Part shown: piece by piece, positions 1 to 7,563 of the stretch
How positions within the stretch are numbered: the stretch's first letter is position 1
Layout: every line of letters starts with the position of its first letter
IMG/VR virus record: IMGVR_UViG_3300034279_000393
Location: 1-25,892 of that record
From: a virus
Strand: one strand, 5' to 3'
Length of the DNA: 25,892 nt
The notes under the pieces: model-generated
Told to the model about the DNA's origin: nothing
The model's database searches: none
Seen by the model: only the letters and a program-made list of their open reading frames with translations
Made by a program: the position numbers and the translations under genes

Positions 1-1
1 A

Positions 2-355
2 ATCATTGAGTGGTCGCCTGAGAACTTCAAGATCGTGGCAGAGGCTGGACAGCCAATAAACGTAACTGTCGCACGGATTAAGAAGCGCGATGACTGCTCC
101 GTTGAAAGTTTTACCCCAAGCATTCGTGATGCGGCGGGTATGGTGCATGAAGCAACCACCACAGCCAGCAGGTTCAGCGGCCCCGCAGGCCCAGAGATTG
201 ATACATTTACGTACCAGTTGACAATGGTTCAAAAAGAGAAGATTGCCAGCGGCAAGGCAACTTTGTTGGCAACAATCAAATACAAATGTCCAGAAGGGGA
301 GCGCGTTGTGCAGTACCCCCGCCACCCCAATTTAAGTTTCGACCTGAAAGGCTAA
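2..355 (+). CDS. Hypothetical protein, 5' end cut by window edge
   Basis: The reading frame is open from base 2 to a TAA at 353-355, so the GTG at 35 is probably not the real start and the gene very likely begins upstream of the window. The visible 117 residues are soluble-looking, with beta-rich alternation and no membrane segment. Two cysteines, one in a DDCSVE stretch and one in YKCPEG, could form a disulfide, which would fit an exported or periplasmic domain whose signal or anchor lies outside the window. It sits immediately before the holin-like gene (3-base gap), so a role near lysis, for example a spanin-like or envelope protein, is possible but purely positional. I do not recognise the family. 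Confidence 0.7.
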   Translation: MIEWSPENFKIVAEAGQPINVTVARIKKRDDCSVESFTPSIRDAAGMVHEATTTASRFSGPAGPEIDTFTYQLTMVQKEKIASGKATLLATIKYKCPEGERVVQYPRHPNLSFDLKG

Positions 356-358
356 AAA

Positions 359-865
359 ATGCTAACCCTGTTCTCATCCCTCATCAGCTTCCTCATGGGC
401 GGCTTGCCCAAAATCCTTGAATTCTTCCAAGACCGGGCCGACAAGAAGCATGAGCTTGCCCTTGCGGCCATGCAGACCGAACGGGAACTAACCTTGAAGA
501 AAGCTGGCCTGGAAGCGCAGGAACGGATTGAGCATATCCAGACCGAGCAGATTCAGATCAACGCAGAGGTCACCAACGCCCAGACCGCAATGCAGGAGCG
601 CCAAGCTTTGTATGCACACGATGTAGCACTGGGTCAAGGGGCCAGCACTTGGGTCATTAATATGAGAGCCGCCACCCGTAGCGTCATCACCTACGGCATG
701 TTTGCCATGTTTATGTTTGTTGAGATTTTTGGCTTCTACTACGCATGGCACACCAACGTGGAATTTACCGTTGCGCTGGACAACCTGTGGGACGATGAAA
801 CCCAGATCATCTGGGCGTGTATTGTGTCGTTCTGGTTTGGCGGCCAAGCTTTTAAATCCAAATGA
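359..865 (+). CDS. Putative holin (three hydrophobic segments, central coiled coil)
   Basis: This 168-residue protein has a hydrophobic or amphipathic N-terminus (about residues 1-22), a charged, heptad-like Glu/Gln/Lys-rich stretch (about 27-90) and two C-terminal hydrophobic segments (about 105-128, rich in Met and Phe, and 147-165, ending in FWFGGQAF). The arrangement recalls the family of three-TM holins described for gene-transfer-agent release, whose C-terminus has a similar aromatic WFG pattern; that is recalled similarity, not a search. Its stop overlaps the endolysin start by four bases (ATGA at 862-865), which strongly supports a holin role: it would form inner-membrane lesions that release the endolysin. 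An AAAGG ribosome site lies just before the ATG at 359. A structural membrane protein is the main alternative. Confidence 0.65.
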   Translation: MLTLFSSLISFLMGGLPKILEFFQDRADKKHELALAAMQTERELTLKKAGLEAQERIEHIQTEQIQINAEVTNAQTAMQERQALYAHDVALGQGASTWVINMRAATRSVITYGMFAMFMFVEIFGFYYAWHTNVEFTVALDNLWDDETQIIWACIVSFWFGGQAFKSK

Positions 866-1338
866 ATCTCAGCCCAGAGGCCATCAAGGTCATCTGCCAC
901 CATGAGGGCATTCGGTTTAAACCATACCGTTGCCCAGCCCTGCTTTGGACAATAGGAGTTGGACATGTACTTTACCCAGACCAAGCTAAGATACCAATGG
1001 ATCAAAGAGGAGCTTACCCGCTTCGCCCAGAAGATAGCCGGGTTTTTTCAAAGGACGAAGTAGATGGGATTCTCAGAAGCGATCTTGCAAGGTTTGAGCG
1101 TGGAGTGGCTCAGTTCTGCCCCGTTTCCCTTACACAAGGTATGTATGATAGCCTTGTTAGCTTTAGTTTCAATGTCGGTCTTGGAACACTCCAGCGTTCG
1201 ACGCTTCGTCAAAAGCTGCTTCGGGGCGATAAAGCGGGTGCTGCGGAAGAACTCTTGAAGTATTGCATGGCTGGTGGGAAAATACTCAAAGGGCTGCAAA
1301 ACCGTCGGATTGACGAACGCGCCATGTTCTTGTCATAG
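862..1338 (+). CDS. Endolysin, T4-type lysozyme family (GH24)
   Basis: A 158-residue muramidase expected to cleave the N-acetylmuramic acid-N-acetylglucosamine bond of peptidoglycan during lysis. The N-terminus has HHEGIRF with the catalytic Glu at position 15, Cys at 24 and Thr at 30 in WTIGVGH. This is the E-8aa-C-5aa-T spacing of canonical phage GH24 endolysins, where the middle residue may be Asp or Cys. Later NVGLGTLQRSTL and the GGKILKGLQNRR region match the substrate-binding C-terminal lobe of the family (GLxxRR). There is no signal peptide or SAR anchor, so it should need the upstream holin for access to the wall. The start overlaps the holin stop (ATGA), indicating translational coupling. 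Family assignment is firm; the catalytic Cys is the only variation. Confidence 0.92.
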   Translation: MNLSPEAIKVICHHEGIRFKPYRCPALLWTIGVGHVLYPDQAKIPMDQRGAYPLRPEDSRVFSKDEVDGILRSDLARFERGVAQFCPVSLTQGMYDSLVSFSFNVGLGTLQRSTLRQKLLRGDKAGAAEELLKYCMAGGKILKGLQNRRIDERAMFLS

Positions 1339-1346
1339 GAATCAAA

Positions 1347-3677
1347 ATGCCCTTACAGAAACTTGCATTCACGCCGGGAACCAACCGAGAAAGCACCAAC
1401 TACGGCAATGAAGGCGGTTGGTATCAAACCAACAAGGTGCGCTTTCGTTCTGGTCTGCCAGAAAAGATTGGCGGTTGGACAAAGGATGCGGGCATTCTAT
1501 CCACCGACATTGCCAATGTGACTACCAGTATTGCGTACCCCACAACTGGCACGTTATGGGGTGTTTGTCGTTCCTTGTGGAACTGGGTTACCTTGTCTGG
1601 GTACAACCTGCTTGGTCTGGGCACCAATCTCAAGTACTACATCCAAAACGGTACAGGTGGACTGTTCTACGACATAACGCCAATAACAGGCATCCCCCCT
1701 GCCGCAATTAGCGTTGCTTCAAACGCATTCACCACGACTGCCTCTTCATCAGGCACTGCACGGTATGTGACTGTGACCTGTAACGTGTCGGGTTACAACG
1801 GGCAGACAAACGACTTTGTAACCATCTCAGGGGTGGCCAGCGCAGTTAACGGCATTCCTGCGGCAAACCTCAATGCTGAGTTTCAAATTACATACGTCAG
1901 TAGCTCTACATTTACCATACAGGTCTATGTCTCATCGGCTGTTACGGTGACTGCTGGCACAACGGGCGCGGCTGCTTTTGCAGTGCAGATTTCAACGGGT
2001 GGCGATGTATACACCGTTGGCGTAGGCTGGGGTTCTGGTGGGTGGGGTGGCTCGACTGGCCCCAGTGTTGCTACCGCACTAACTTCAGCTATTACTAGCA
2101 CAACTTCTACTGGGGCTATTAGCGTCAGTTCCACAACCGGGTTTGCGGCCAGCGGGAACATTGTTATTGACACTGAAATTATTACGTACCCGTCTGTTAC
2201 TGCTACCACCTTTGCATCTCCTGTGGTTCGGGGGGTTGGTACTACGGCGGCAACACACACGGTTGGAACACCTGTATATCAGTATTCATCCACTGCTACA
2301 GGCTGGGGCGCTGCTGCTCCTATAGGTTTTGGTATTGGGCTGCAATTGCGTACTTGGAGTGAGTCAAACTACGGCCAGAACTTGGTGTTAAATCCTCGTG
2401 GTGGGGCAATCTACTACTGGGTTGCAGATGCAACACCTACCATTTTTAATAGGGCGCAGGTAGTTTCCGCTTCCAACACCAATACCCAAAATAGTATTGC
2501 TTACTGGGATGCAGATTCGACATGCCCCACGGTGTGTAACTTTGTGTTGGTATCCGACTCAAGCCGATTCACAATTGCTTTTGGTACGAATGACCCTACT
2601 GGGGTATATGCCACGGCAGCACTTGACCCCATGCAGATTCGATGGTCTAACCAAGAAGATTTGTTGACATGGACTCCCGCTATCACCAACCAAGCAGGGG
2701 ATTACCGACTGAGCCACGGCTCGGCCATTATCATGGCCCAGCAGACACGCCAAGAGGTTTTGGTGTTTACTGATTCAGCCATTTACTCTATGCAATATAT
2801 TGGTCCGCCCTACGTGTGGAGCTTCCAGATTCTGGGGGACAACATCTCTATTGCTGGCCCTAATGCTGTGGCAACTGCTACCAACATCACGTACTGGATG
2901 GGACTAGATCAGTTCTACCAATACTCTGGTAGGGTGGATGTTCTGCCGTCTACGCTACGGGAATATGTGTTCACCGATATAAACAGAACACAGTCTTTTC
3001 AAATTGTGTCAGGTACAAATGAAGGCTACAACGAGGTTTGGTGGCAGTACTGCTCTTCTACGTCCAACGTAATTGACCGTTATGTAATCTACAACTACAA
3101 AGACAATGTTTGGTATTACGGCGATTGGGCAAACTACAACGGCGCGTATCAAGGCCGTACAGCATGGCTGGATAGTGCGTTGCGTGCCTCCCCAATGGCT
3201 ACAGCTTATGGCGTTGCTGGCGGAAGTTCAAACGCAATTCTTGTTTACCATGAGAGTGGTGTGGATGATGGTACGGTCAACCCAGCGGTTCCCATTGTGG
3301 CCAATGTGCAGTCTTCCGACTTTGATATTGGGGACGGCAACAACTTTGGGTTTGTGTGGCGCTTGATTCCTGACCTGACGTTTGACGGCTCCAGCGTAAA
3401 TACTCCAACAGCGTATTTCACAGCCATACCCCGAACTTTCCCTGGCGCGGCATACGGAAGCTCAAACAACCCCGCAGTGCAAAGCACCCAGAACTATCAG
3501 AACCAGATTACGTACAACGTGCAACAGTTCACCCAACAGATATACGTGCGGATTCGTGGGCGGCAGATGGCATTCAAGGTAAGTTCTGGGACCACGGGGT
3601 CAACGACAGACGGGTTGGGGGTGCAGTGGCAACTGGGCGCTCCTCGCATTGACCTCCGTCCTGACGGCAGGAGATAA
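1347..3677 (+). CDS. Large tail protein, nozzle/stabilisation type (T7 gp12 / P22 gp10-like role)
   Basis: A 776-residue virion protein. The opening segment, MPLQKLAFTPGTNRE followed by NEGGW and KVRFRSGLPEKIGGW, is the recognisable start of large tail proteins in many podoviruses that occupy the place of the tail nozzle or stabilisation protein. The size is close to T7 gp12 (about 794 residues). After the head segment comes a Thr/Ser/Gly/Val-rich stretch (about 125-310) that looks like inserted beta-sandwich domains. The remaining half is rich in Trp and Tyr, with repeated YW/WYY patterns typical of beta-propeller-like tail proteins. There is a small gap after the lysin with AGGA before the ATG. 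The stop abuts the next start. The virion role is well supported; the exact homologue (gp10 or gp12) is inference. Confidence 0.75.
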   Translation: MPLQKLAFTPGTNRESTNYGNEGGWYQTNKVRFRSGLPEKIGGWTKDAGILSTDIANVTTSIAYPTTGTLWGVCRSLWNWVTLSGYNLLGLGTNLKYYIQNGTGGLFYDITPITGIPPAAISVASNAFTTTASSSGTARYVTVTCNVSGYNGQTNDFVTISGVASAVNGIPAANLNAEFQITYVSSSTFTIQVYVSSAVTVTAGTTGAAAFAVQISTGGDVYTVGVGWGSGGWGGSTGPSVATALTSAITSTTSTGAISVSSTTGFAASGNIVIDTEIITYPSVTATTFASPVVRGVGTTAATHTVGTPVYQYSSTATGWGAAAPIGFGIGLQLRTWSESNYGQNLVLNPRGGAIYYWVADATPTIFNRAQVVSASNTNTQNSIAYWDADSTCPTVCNFVLVSDSSRFTIAFGTNDPTGVYATAALDPMQIRWSNQEDLLTWTPAITNQAGDYRLSHGSAIIMAQQTRQEVLVFTDSAIYSMQYIGPPYVWSFQILGDNISIAGPNAVATATNITYWMGLDQFYQYSGRVDVLPSTLREYVFTDINRTQSFQIVSGTNEGYNEVWWQYCSSTSNVIDRYVIYNYKDNVWYYGDWANYNGAYQGRTAWLDSALRASPMATAYGVAGGSSNAILVYHESGVDDGTVNPAVPIVANVQSSDFDIGDGNNFGFVWRLIPDLTFDGSSVNTPTAYFTAIPRTFPGAAYGSSNNPAVQSTQNYQNQITYNVQQFTQQIYVRIRGRQMAFKVSSGTTGSTTDGLGVQWQLGAPRIDLRPDGRR

Positions 3678-4319
3678 ATGGCAACTAACATAATCACCAA
3701 CCGCTATCGGCCTGTCGTAGCGCCGCGCCTGCCGTCCGCTCCGCAGGAATACAACGCCCAATACCAAGAGCAGTTTATGAACATCTTGCGGTTGTACTTT
3801 AACCAGCTTGATAGTTTGTTGGGCGTTGTGGTGGGGGATAACGGGGGACGGTTTGTTCAGTTCCCTTACGGAGCATTCCACGACACTACAACACAATCGG
3901 CGGCGGCAACAGGCACGGCGTATACAGTTACATTTAACTCTACTGGTCTAAGTAACGGCGTTGCTATAGGGTCGCCAACATCAAAAATTACTGTTACAAA
4001 TGCAGGCATCTACAACTTCCAGTTTTCCTTGCAGCTTGATAAGGCATCTGGTTCCGCAGGGCACGCTTACATTTGGGCGCGGATAAATGGGGTAGACGTT
4101 GCGTATTCCGCCAGTGAAATGGCTGTTCAAGGAACCGTAGCAGAAAACATTGCAGCTTGGAATTTTGTGTTATCTATGCAGGCGGGGGACTACTTTGAGC
4201 TGATGTGGAGTGTGGATGACACCAACGTCCAAATTAAGGCTGTTGCGGCAGCGGCTCCAGTCCCGGCTATTCCCTCGGCAATCTTGACTGTCACATTTGT
4301 CTCGGCGCTCTCAACATGA
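3678..4319 (+). CDS. Putative tail fibre/knob protein with C1q/TNF-like jelly roll
   Basis: This 213-residue protein begins directly after the stop of the tail gene, with AGGAG at 3669-3673 as ribosome site. Residues 1-65 are polar with NAQYQEQFMNILRLYFNQLD, a likely short helix or trimerisation/anchor segment. Residues 75-213 alternate beta strands in the pattern of C1q/TNF-type jelly rolls: FNSTGLSNGV, then ITVTNAGIYNFQFSLQL, then IWARINGVDV, then AWNFVLSMQAGDYFELMW and a final strand ILTVTFV. The motif of a strand ending in AGxYxFxxS, followed later by AGDYFEL, is characteristic of this fold. A trimeric receptor-binding tip or a head/tail decoration is therefore inferred. It is short for a complete fibre, so it may attach to another protein. 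No enzymatic residues are visible. Confidence 0.6.
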   Translation: MATNIITNRYRPVVAPRLPSAPQEYNAQYQEQFMNILRLYFNQLDSLLGVVVGDNGGRFVQFPYGAFHDTTTQSAAATGTAYTVTFNSTGLSNGVAIGSPTSKITVTNAGIYNFQFSLQLDKASGSAGHAYIWARINGVDVAYSASEMAVQGTVAENIAAWNFVLSMQAGDYFELMWSVDDTNVQIKAVAAAAPVPAIPSAILTVTFVSALST

Positions 4320-4350
4320 TACCATTTGAACAATTAACCAGGAGTACGCT

Positions 4351-5505
4351 ATGAGCGGTGGCGGCGGATTCGACCCCGGCAAAGAGCTTGCCAACCTTGA
4401 CAAAAGTTTAAGCCTTTCACAGAATGCGCCGCTGATTGCAGCGGCGACTGCCATGTATTTTACTGGCGGGGCTCTTGGCGGGGAGACGCTTGCTGGAGCA
4501 GGGACGGCGGGCGCGGGAGCCGGGGCTGCTGGTGCTGGGACTGCGGCTGGAGCACTTGCTGCCGACAGCGCGTATTTAGCTGCCTCTGCGTTAACACCGG
4601 CTCAGGCTGCTGCCGCTGCTGCTGGATCAGTTGAGGCGTCTCAATTGGCGGGACTTGCAAGTTTGGCCCCCGCCGCTCCCGCCGCTGCGGCTAGCGCCCT
4701 TCCCGCCGCTGGTGCTGCTGGTGTTGATGCCATTGGGTCTGGGATAGCTACTCCCTATGTGGGCGGGCAGGCGGCGATGGTTCCAAGTGTTGCGGCTCCC
4801 GCCGCTCCTGGCGGTATTGCAGGCATGGCAAACTCCGCCGCTAACTGGTACGGCGGACTCCCCGCCGTGGCCAAATACGGCATTCCCCTGGCGGCTGCGG
4901 CAATGCTGGCAGACCGCAAGAGTCCCTATCCCGAAGCCCCGCCGTATGACGGCCCGTTGAACAAGCTCAAGTACGACCCAGACCGCTACAAGCCGCTTGA
5001 AGTCAAGCCGCCTACCCCCTACACTCCGGTGTACAAAGACTACCGCAACATGGCTGGCGGCGGGCTTACAAGTATTGGAGAACAAATAAAGCGGCTTGCA
5101 CAAGAACAAGAACAGGGAAAGTACGCCACCCCCCCACTGAGCTACGACCCTGCCCGGTATGACGCTGAAGCTGGCACAAAGATGGTTGCCCGGCCCGGTA
5201 TGGCTGGTGGCGGTTTGGCCGATCTTGGCGGTTATGCCGACTACGCTCGTGGTGGGCGCATGCTCAAAGGCCCAGGAGACGGCATGAGTGACAGCATCCC
5301 CGCCACCATTGCAGGCAAGCAACCCGCCCGGTTGGCCAACGACGAGTTTGTGGTTTCTGCCGATGTGGTGTCGGGCTTGGGTAACGGCTCATCGGACGCT
5401 GGGGCCAAGCAGTTGTACAAGATGATGGACCGGGTTCGCGCCGCCAGGACAGGTAAACAAGCACAGGCCAAGCAGATCAACCCGACCAAGTACATGCCAG
5501 CATGA
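4351..5505 (+). CDS. Ala/Gly-rich virion protein, possible internal/ejection protein
   Basis: A 384-residue protein preceded by a clear CAGGAG site. Residues about 30-195 are dominated by Ala and Gly with a hydrophobic character, including segments that could insert in a membrane. Residues 200-260 are Pro/Tyr/Lys-rich. The C-terminus carries GPGDGMSDSIPA, then PARLANDEFVVSADVVSGLG and a basic helix with MMDRVRAARTG. I recall this C-terminal block from structural genes of uncultured phages, without a known function. Its position between the tail genes and the Gln-rich internal-protein candidates suggests a virion component, perhaps one released with DNA. The stop overlaps the next start by four bases (ATGA). 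The low-complexity GCC/GCT-rich DNA at 4480-4760 reflects the Ala runs. Confidence 0.6.
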   Translation: MSGGGGFDPGKELANLDKSLSLSQNAPLIAAATAMYFTGGALGGETLAGAGTAGAGAGAAGAGTAAGALAADSAYLAASALTPAQAAAAAAGSVEASQLAGLASLAPAAPAAAASALPAAGAAGVDAIGSGIATPYVGGQAAMVPSVAAPAAPGGIAGMANSAANWYGGLPAVAKYGIPLAAAAMLADRKSPYPEAPPYDGPLNKLKYDPDRYKPLEVKPPTPYTPVYKDYRNMAGGGLTSIGEQIKRLAQEQEQGKYATPPLSYDPARYDAEAGTKMVARPGMAGGGLADLGGYADYARGGRMLKGPGDGMSDSIPATIAGKQPARLANDEFVVSADVVSGLGNGSSDAGAKQLYKMMDRVRAARTGKQAQAKQINPTKYMPA

Positions 5506-5915
5506 CGCTCACTGTCCAGCATGTCCCGCAACAGTACACCGCCCAGACTTGGCCGTTGGTGGAGAAATTCATCGCTGCAACAGAGAAGTTTGGCGGGGAT
5601 GACTACTCGCTTGAGCAGATCAAAATGTACGTCACGCTGGGACATTGGACGTTGTTAGTGGCCACTGACGAAGACAACCAGCTTCACGGGGCAATGACAA
5701 TCGCTTTTCAAAACTACCCCAACGACAGGGTGGCGTTTGTGACTAGCGCAGGGGGTGCAGGGATTGTCAATGAGCCAGTACTGGATCAGTTAAAGGCGGT
5801 GTTGCGCGGCATGGGCGCTACCAAGATTCAAGCGGGCGGGCGTCCAGCAATGGTTCGCCTGCTGGAGAACCAGGGATTTACACGGCGTTATACCGTGGTT
5901 GAAACAAAGATATGA
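5502..5915 (+). CDS. GNAT-fold protein, T7 gp13-like position and size
   Basis: A 137-residue protein with the layout of a GNAT acetyltransferase: N-terminal helices containing WPLVEKFIAAT, a central strand WTLLVATDEDNQLHGAMTI, and a C-terminal helix plus strand RPAMVRLLENQGFTRRY as in the acetyl-CoA domain's last motif. The usual Q/RxxGxG/A pyrophosphate loop is not clearly present; VTSAGGAGI is only a loose substitute, so catalysis is doubtful. T7 internal virion protein gp13 is also about 138 residues and, as I recall, belongs to the GNAT-like clan. This gene stands between the tail genes and the internal-virion candidates, as gp13 does. It may therefore be a morphogenesis factor rather than a host-modifying enzyme. 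The start overlaps the upstream stop (ATGA), and no separate ribosome site is obvious. Confidence 0.65.
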   Translation: MTLTVQHVPQQYTAQTWPLVEKFIAATEKFGGDDYSLEQIKMYVTLGHWTLLVATDEDNQLHGAMTIAFQNYPNDRVAFVTSAGGAGIVNEPVLDQLKAVLRGMGATKIQAGGRPAMVRLLENQGFTRRYTVVETKI

Positions 5916-5925
5916 GGGCACTGTG

Positions 5926-7554
5926 ATGTTCAAATTTACCGACATACTCGACTTTTTTATGGGGCCACGCTTGTACATGGGCGGGGGTGGCGGCGCTCCT
6001 CCGCCTACACAGACCACGGTGTCCAACACAAACATCCCTGAGTATGCGCGTCCATACGTAGAGACGATGCTTGGCACAACCCAGCAGCAGTTGTACAACT
6101 ACGAGACAGACCCGACCACGGGGCAGAAATACGCCACTAGCATGAAGGGCTACACGCCGTTCAGCGAAGACCCATCCAAGTACGTTGCTGGGTTCAGCCC
6201 CATGCAGGAGCAGTCGTTCAGGGGAGCCGCCAACATGGGCACATCTCCCCAGTTGGACACGGCGTCGGGTATTGCGGGCTTGGCAGGACAACGCGCTATG
6301 GGGGCAAGCTACGACGCAGGGCAGTTTGGCAATCAGTTCCAAGCGCCCCAAGACTATCAAACCGGGCAGTTCAACTCCCAACAAGTCAATGCACCGCAGT
6401 TGCAAGACTTGCAAATGCAAGGCCCGGCTAATGTAAACGCGCCCAACTTGCAGCAGTATCAGATGGGGCCTGCCGAGCGTGTCAGCGCAGACAGCTTTAA
6501 CCAACCTGGAACTGCTAACCAGTTCATGAACCCCTACATGCAAAATGTAGTGGACATCCAGCAACGCGAAGCCCAGCGTCAAGCCGATATTGCAGGCACC
6601 CAGCGTGCTGGTCAGGCGGTTCGTTCTGGCGCATTTGGTGGCTCCCGTGCAGGGTTGATGGAAGCTGAAGCCGCACGTAACTTGGCCACGCAAAAGGGCG
6701 ACATCCAAGCACAAGGGCAGAACGCCGCGTTCCAAAACGCGCAACAGCAATTTAATGCCGAGCAAAACGCACGCATGCAAGCAGCGTTAGCCAACCAAGG
6801 CGCGGGTCTTACTGTGGGTCAGCAAAATCTTGGCGCTCAATTGGGCATACAGCAACTGGGTTCAGGTCAAAACCTGCAAGCGCAGTTGGCCAATCAAGGC
6901 ATGGGGTTCAATGTTGGCCAGCAGAATCTGGCTTCGCGTTTGCAAACCCAGGGGCTTGGCTCTGGACAAAACCTCCAAGCACAACTGGCCAACCAGCAGC
7001 AAGGTATGAACGCGCAACAAATGCGTGAACAGTCCCGACAGTTTGGCGCAGGTCAGGGCATGACCGCCGCACAGCAACGCGCACAGTATGGGTTGGCTGG
7101 CCAGCAAGCCGGGGAGCAGTCTCGCCAGTTTGGTGCAGGCTACGGCATGCAAGGGTTGCAGACCGGGCTGCAAGCCGCTGGTCAGTTGGGTCAGTTGGGC
7201 CAGACGCAGTACGGCCAACAGGTTGGCAACATTAATTTGCAGAATCAGTTGGGCGCTCAACAGCAAGCGCAGCAGCAAGGCATCTTGAACCAGCAGATTC
7301 AGAACTACGCCATGGCGCAGCAGTACCCCCAGCAGCAGTTGGCCTTTATGAGCAACATGCTGCGCGGCTTGCCGATGCAGTCCACCAGCACCAACATGTA
7401 CCAAGCCGCCCCCAGCAACGTGTCGCAGTTAGCAGGTCTGGGCATGGCAGGTTATGGCTTGAGCAGAATGGCAGGTATGAAAAAGGGCGGCAAAGTTAAA
7501 GCCAAGCAGCGCCCAGCAGGTCTGGCTGAGCTGGCACTCTCCAAAATAGGGTAA
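5926..7554 (+). CDS. Gln-rich internal virion protein candidate with tandem repeats
   Basis: A 542-residue protein. The frame extends upstream to a TTG at 5899, but the ATG at 5926 follows a GAGGG site (5914-5918) at good spacing and avoids overlap with the GNAT gene, so it is preferred. Residues 20-30 are a GGGGG/APPP stretch; residues 180-460 are extremely rich in Gln, Ala, Gly and Asn. Within this lie two exact-length 33-residue repeats (LANQG, VGQQNL, LGSGQNLQ) and a 29-residue repeat (EQSRQFGAG). The C-terminus is Met/Gly-rich and then basic (MKKGGKVKAKQRP). The composition and position resemble ejection proteins that line or extend the DNA channel, such as T7 gp14/gp15 types, but sequence identity to any is not claimed. 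No enzymatic motif is seen. Confidence 0.6.
   Translation: MFKFTDILDFFMGPRLYMGGGGGAPPPTQTTVSNTNIPEYARPYVETMLGTTQQQLYNYETDPTTGQKYATSMKGYTPFSEDPSKYVAGFSPMQEQSFRGAANMGTSPQLDTASGIAGLAGQRAMGASYDAGQFGNQFQAPQDYQTGQFNSQQVNAPQLQDLQMQGPANVNAPNLQQYQMGPAERVSADSFNQPGTANQFMNPYMQNVVDIQQREAQRQADIAGTQRAGQAVRSGAFGGSRAGLMEAEAARNLATQKGDIQAQGQNAAFQNAQQQFNAEQNARMQAALANQGAGLTVGQQNLGAQLGIQQLGSGQNLQAQLANQGMGFNVGQQNLASRLQTQGLGSGQNLQAQLANQQQGMNAQQMREQSRQFGAGQGMTAAQQRAQYGLAGQQAGEQSRQFGAGYGMQGLQTGLQAAGQLGQLGQTQYGQQVGNINLQNQLGAQQQAQQQGILNQQIQNYAMAQQYPQQQLAFMSNMLRGLPMQSTSTNMYQAAPSNVSQLAGLGMAGYGLSRMAGMKKGGKVKAKQRPAGLAELALSKIG
6781..6978 (+). repeat. Tandem 99-base repeat inside the Gln-rich virion gene
   Basis: Two adjacent in-frame units (6781-6879 and 6880-6978) each encode 33 residues with the pattern A-x-LANQGxG-x-x-VGQQNL, then LGSGQNLQ at the end. 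A third, shortened copy begins at 6979 with AQLANQQQGM and then diverges. The copies differ at synonymous sites (for example the LANQG and GQNLQ codons), so the repeat is not very recent and protein-level selection is plausible. Heptad-free but Gln/Leu-rich periodicity would suit a repeated helical hairpin. Confidence 0.8.
7027..7140 (+). repeat. Second in-frame repeat, EQSRQFGAG copies 87 bases apart
   Basis: EQSRQFGAG is encoded at 7027 and again at 7114, an offset of exactly 29 codons; the following residues keep a GxGM pattern. Codons differ between copies (gaacagtcccgacag against gagcagtctcgccag), so these are diverged duplications rather than assembly artefacts. It directly follows the 33-residue repeats, so the central domain is built from at least two repeat types. 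Confidence 0.7.
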
Positions 7555-7563
7555 GGAATATTC

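Noticed and set aside
5899-5925. Upstream TTG start for the Gln-rich virion gene
   Set aside because: It would overlap the GNAT gene and lacks a ribosome site; the ATG at 5926 follows GAGGG at good spacing.
5878-6780. Antisense open frame of 300 codons
   Set aside because: Opposite the Gln-rich virion gene, where CAG/CAA codons remove stops from the reverse strand; no domain seen.
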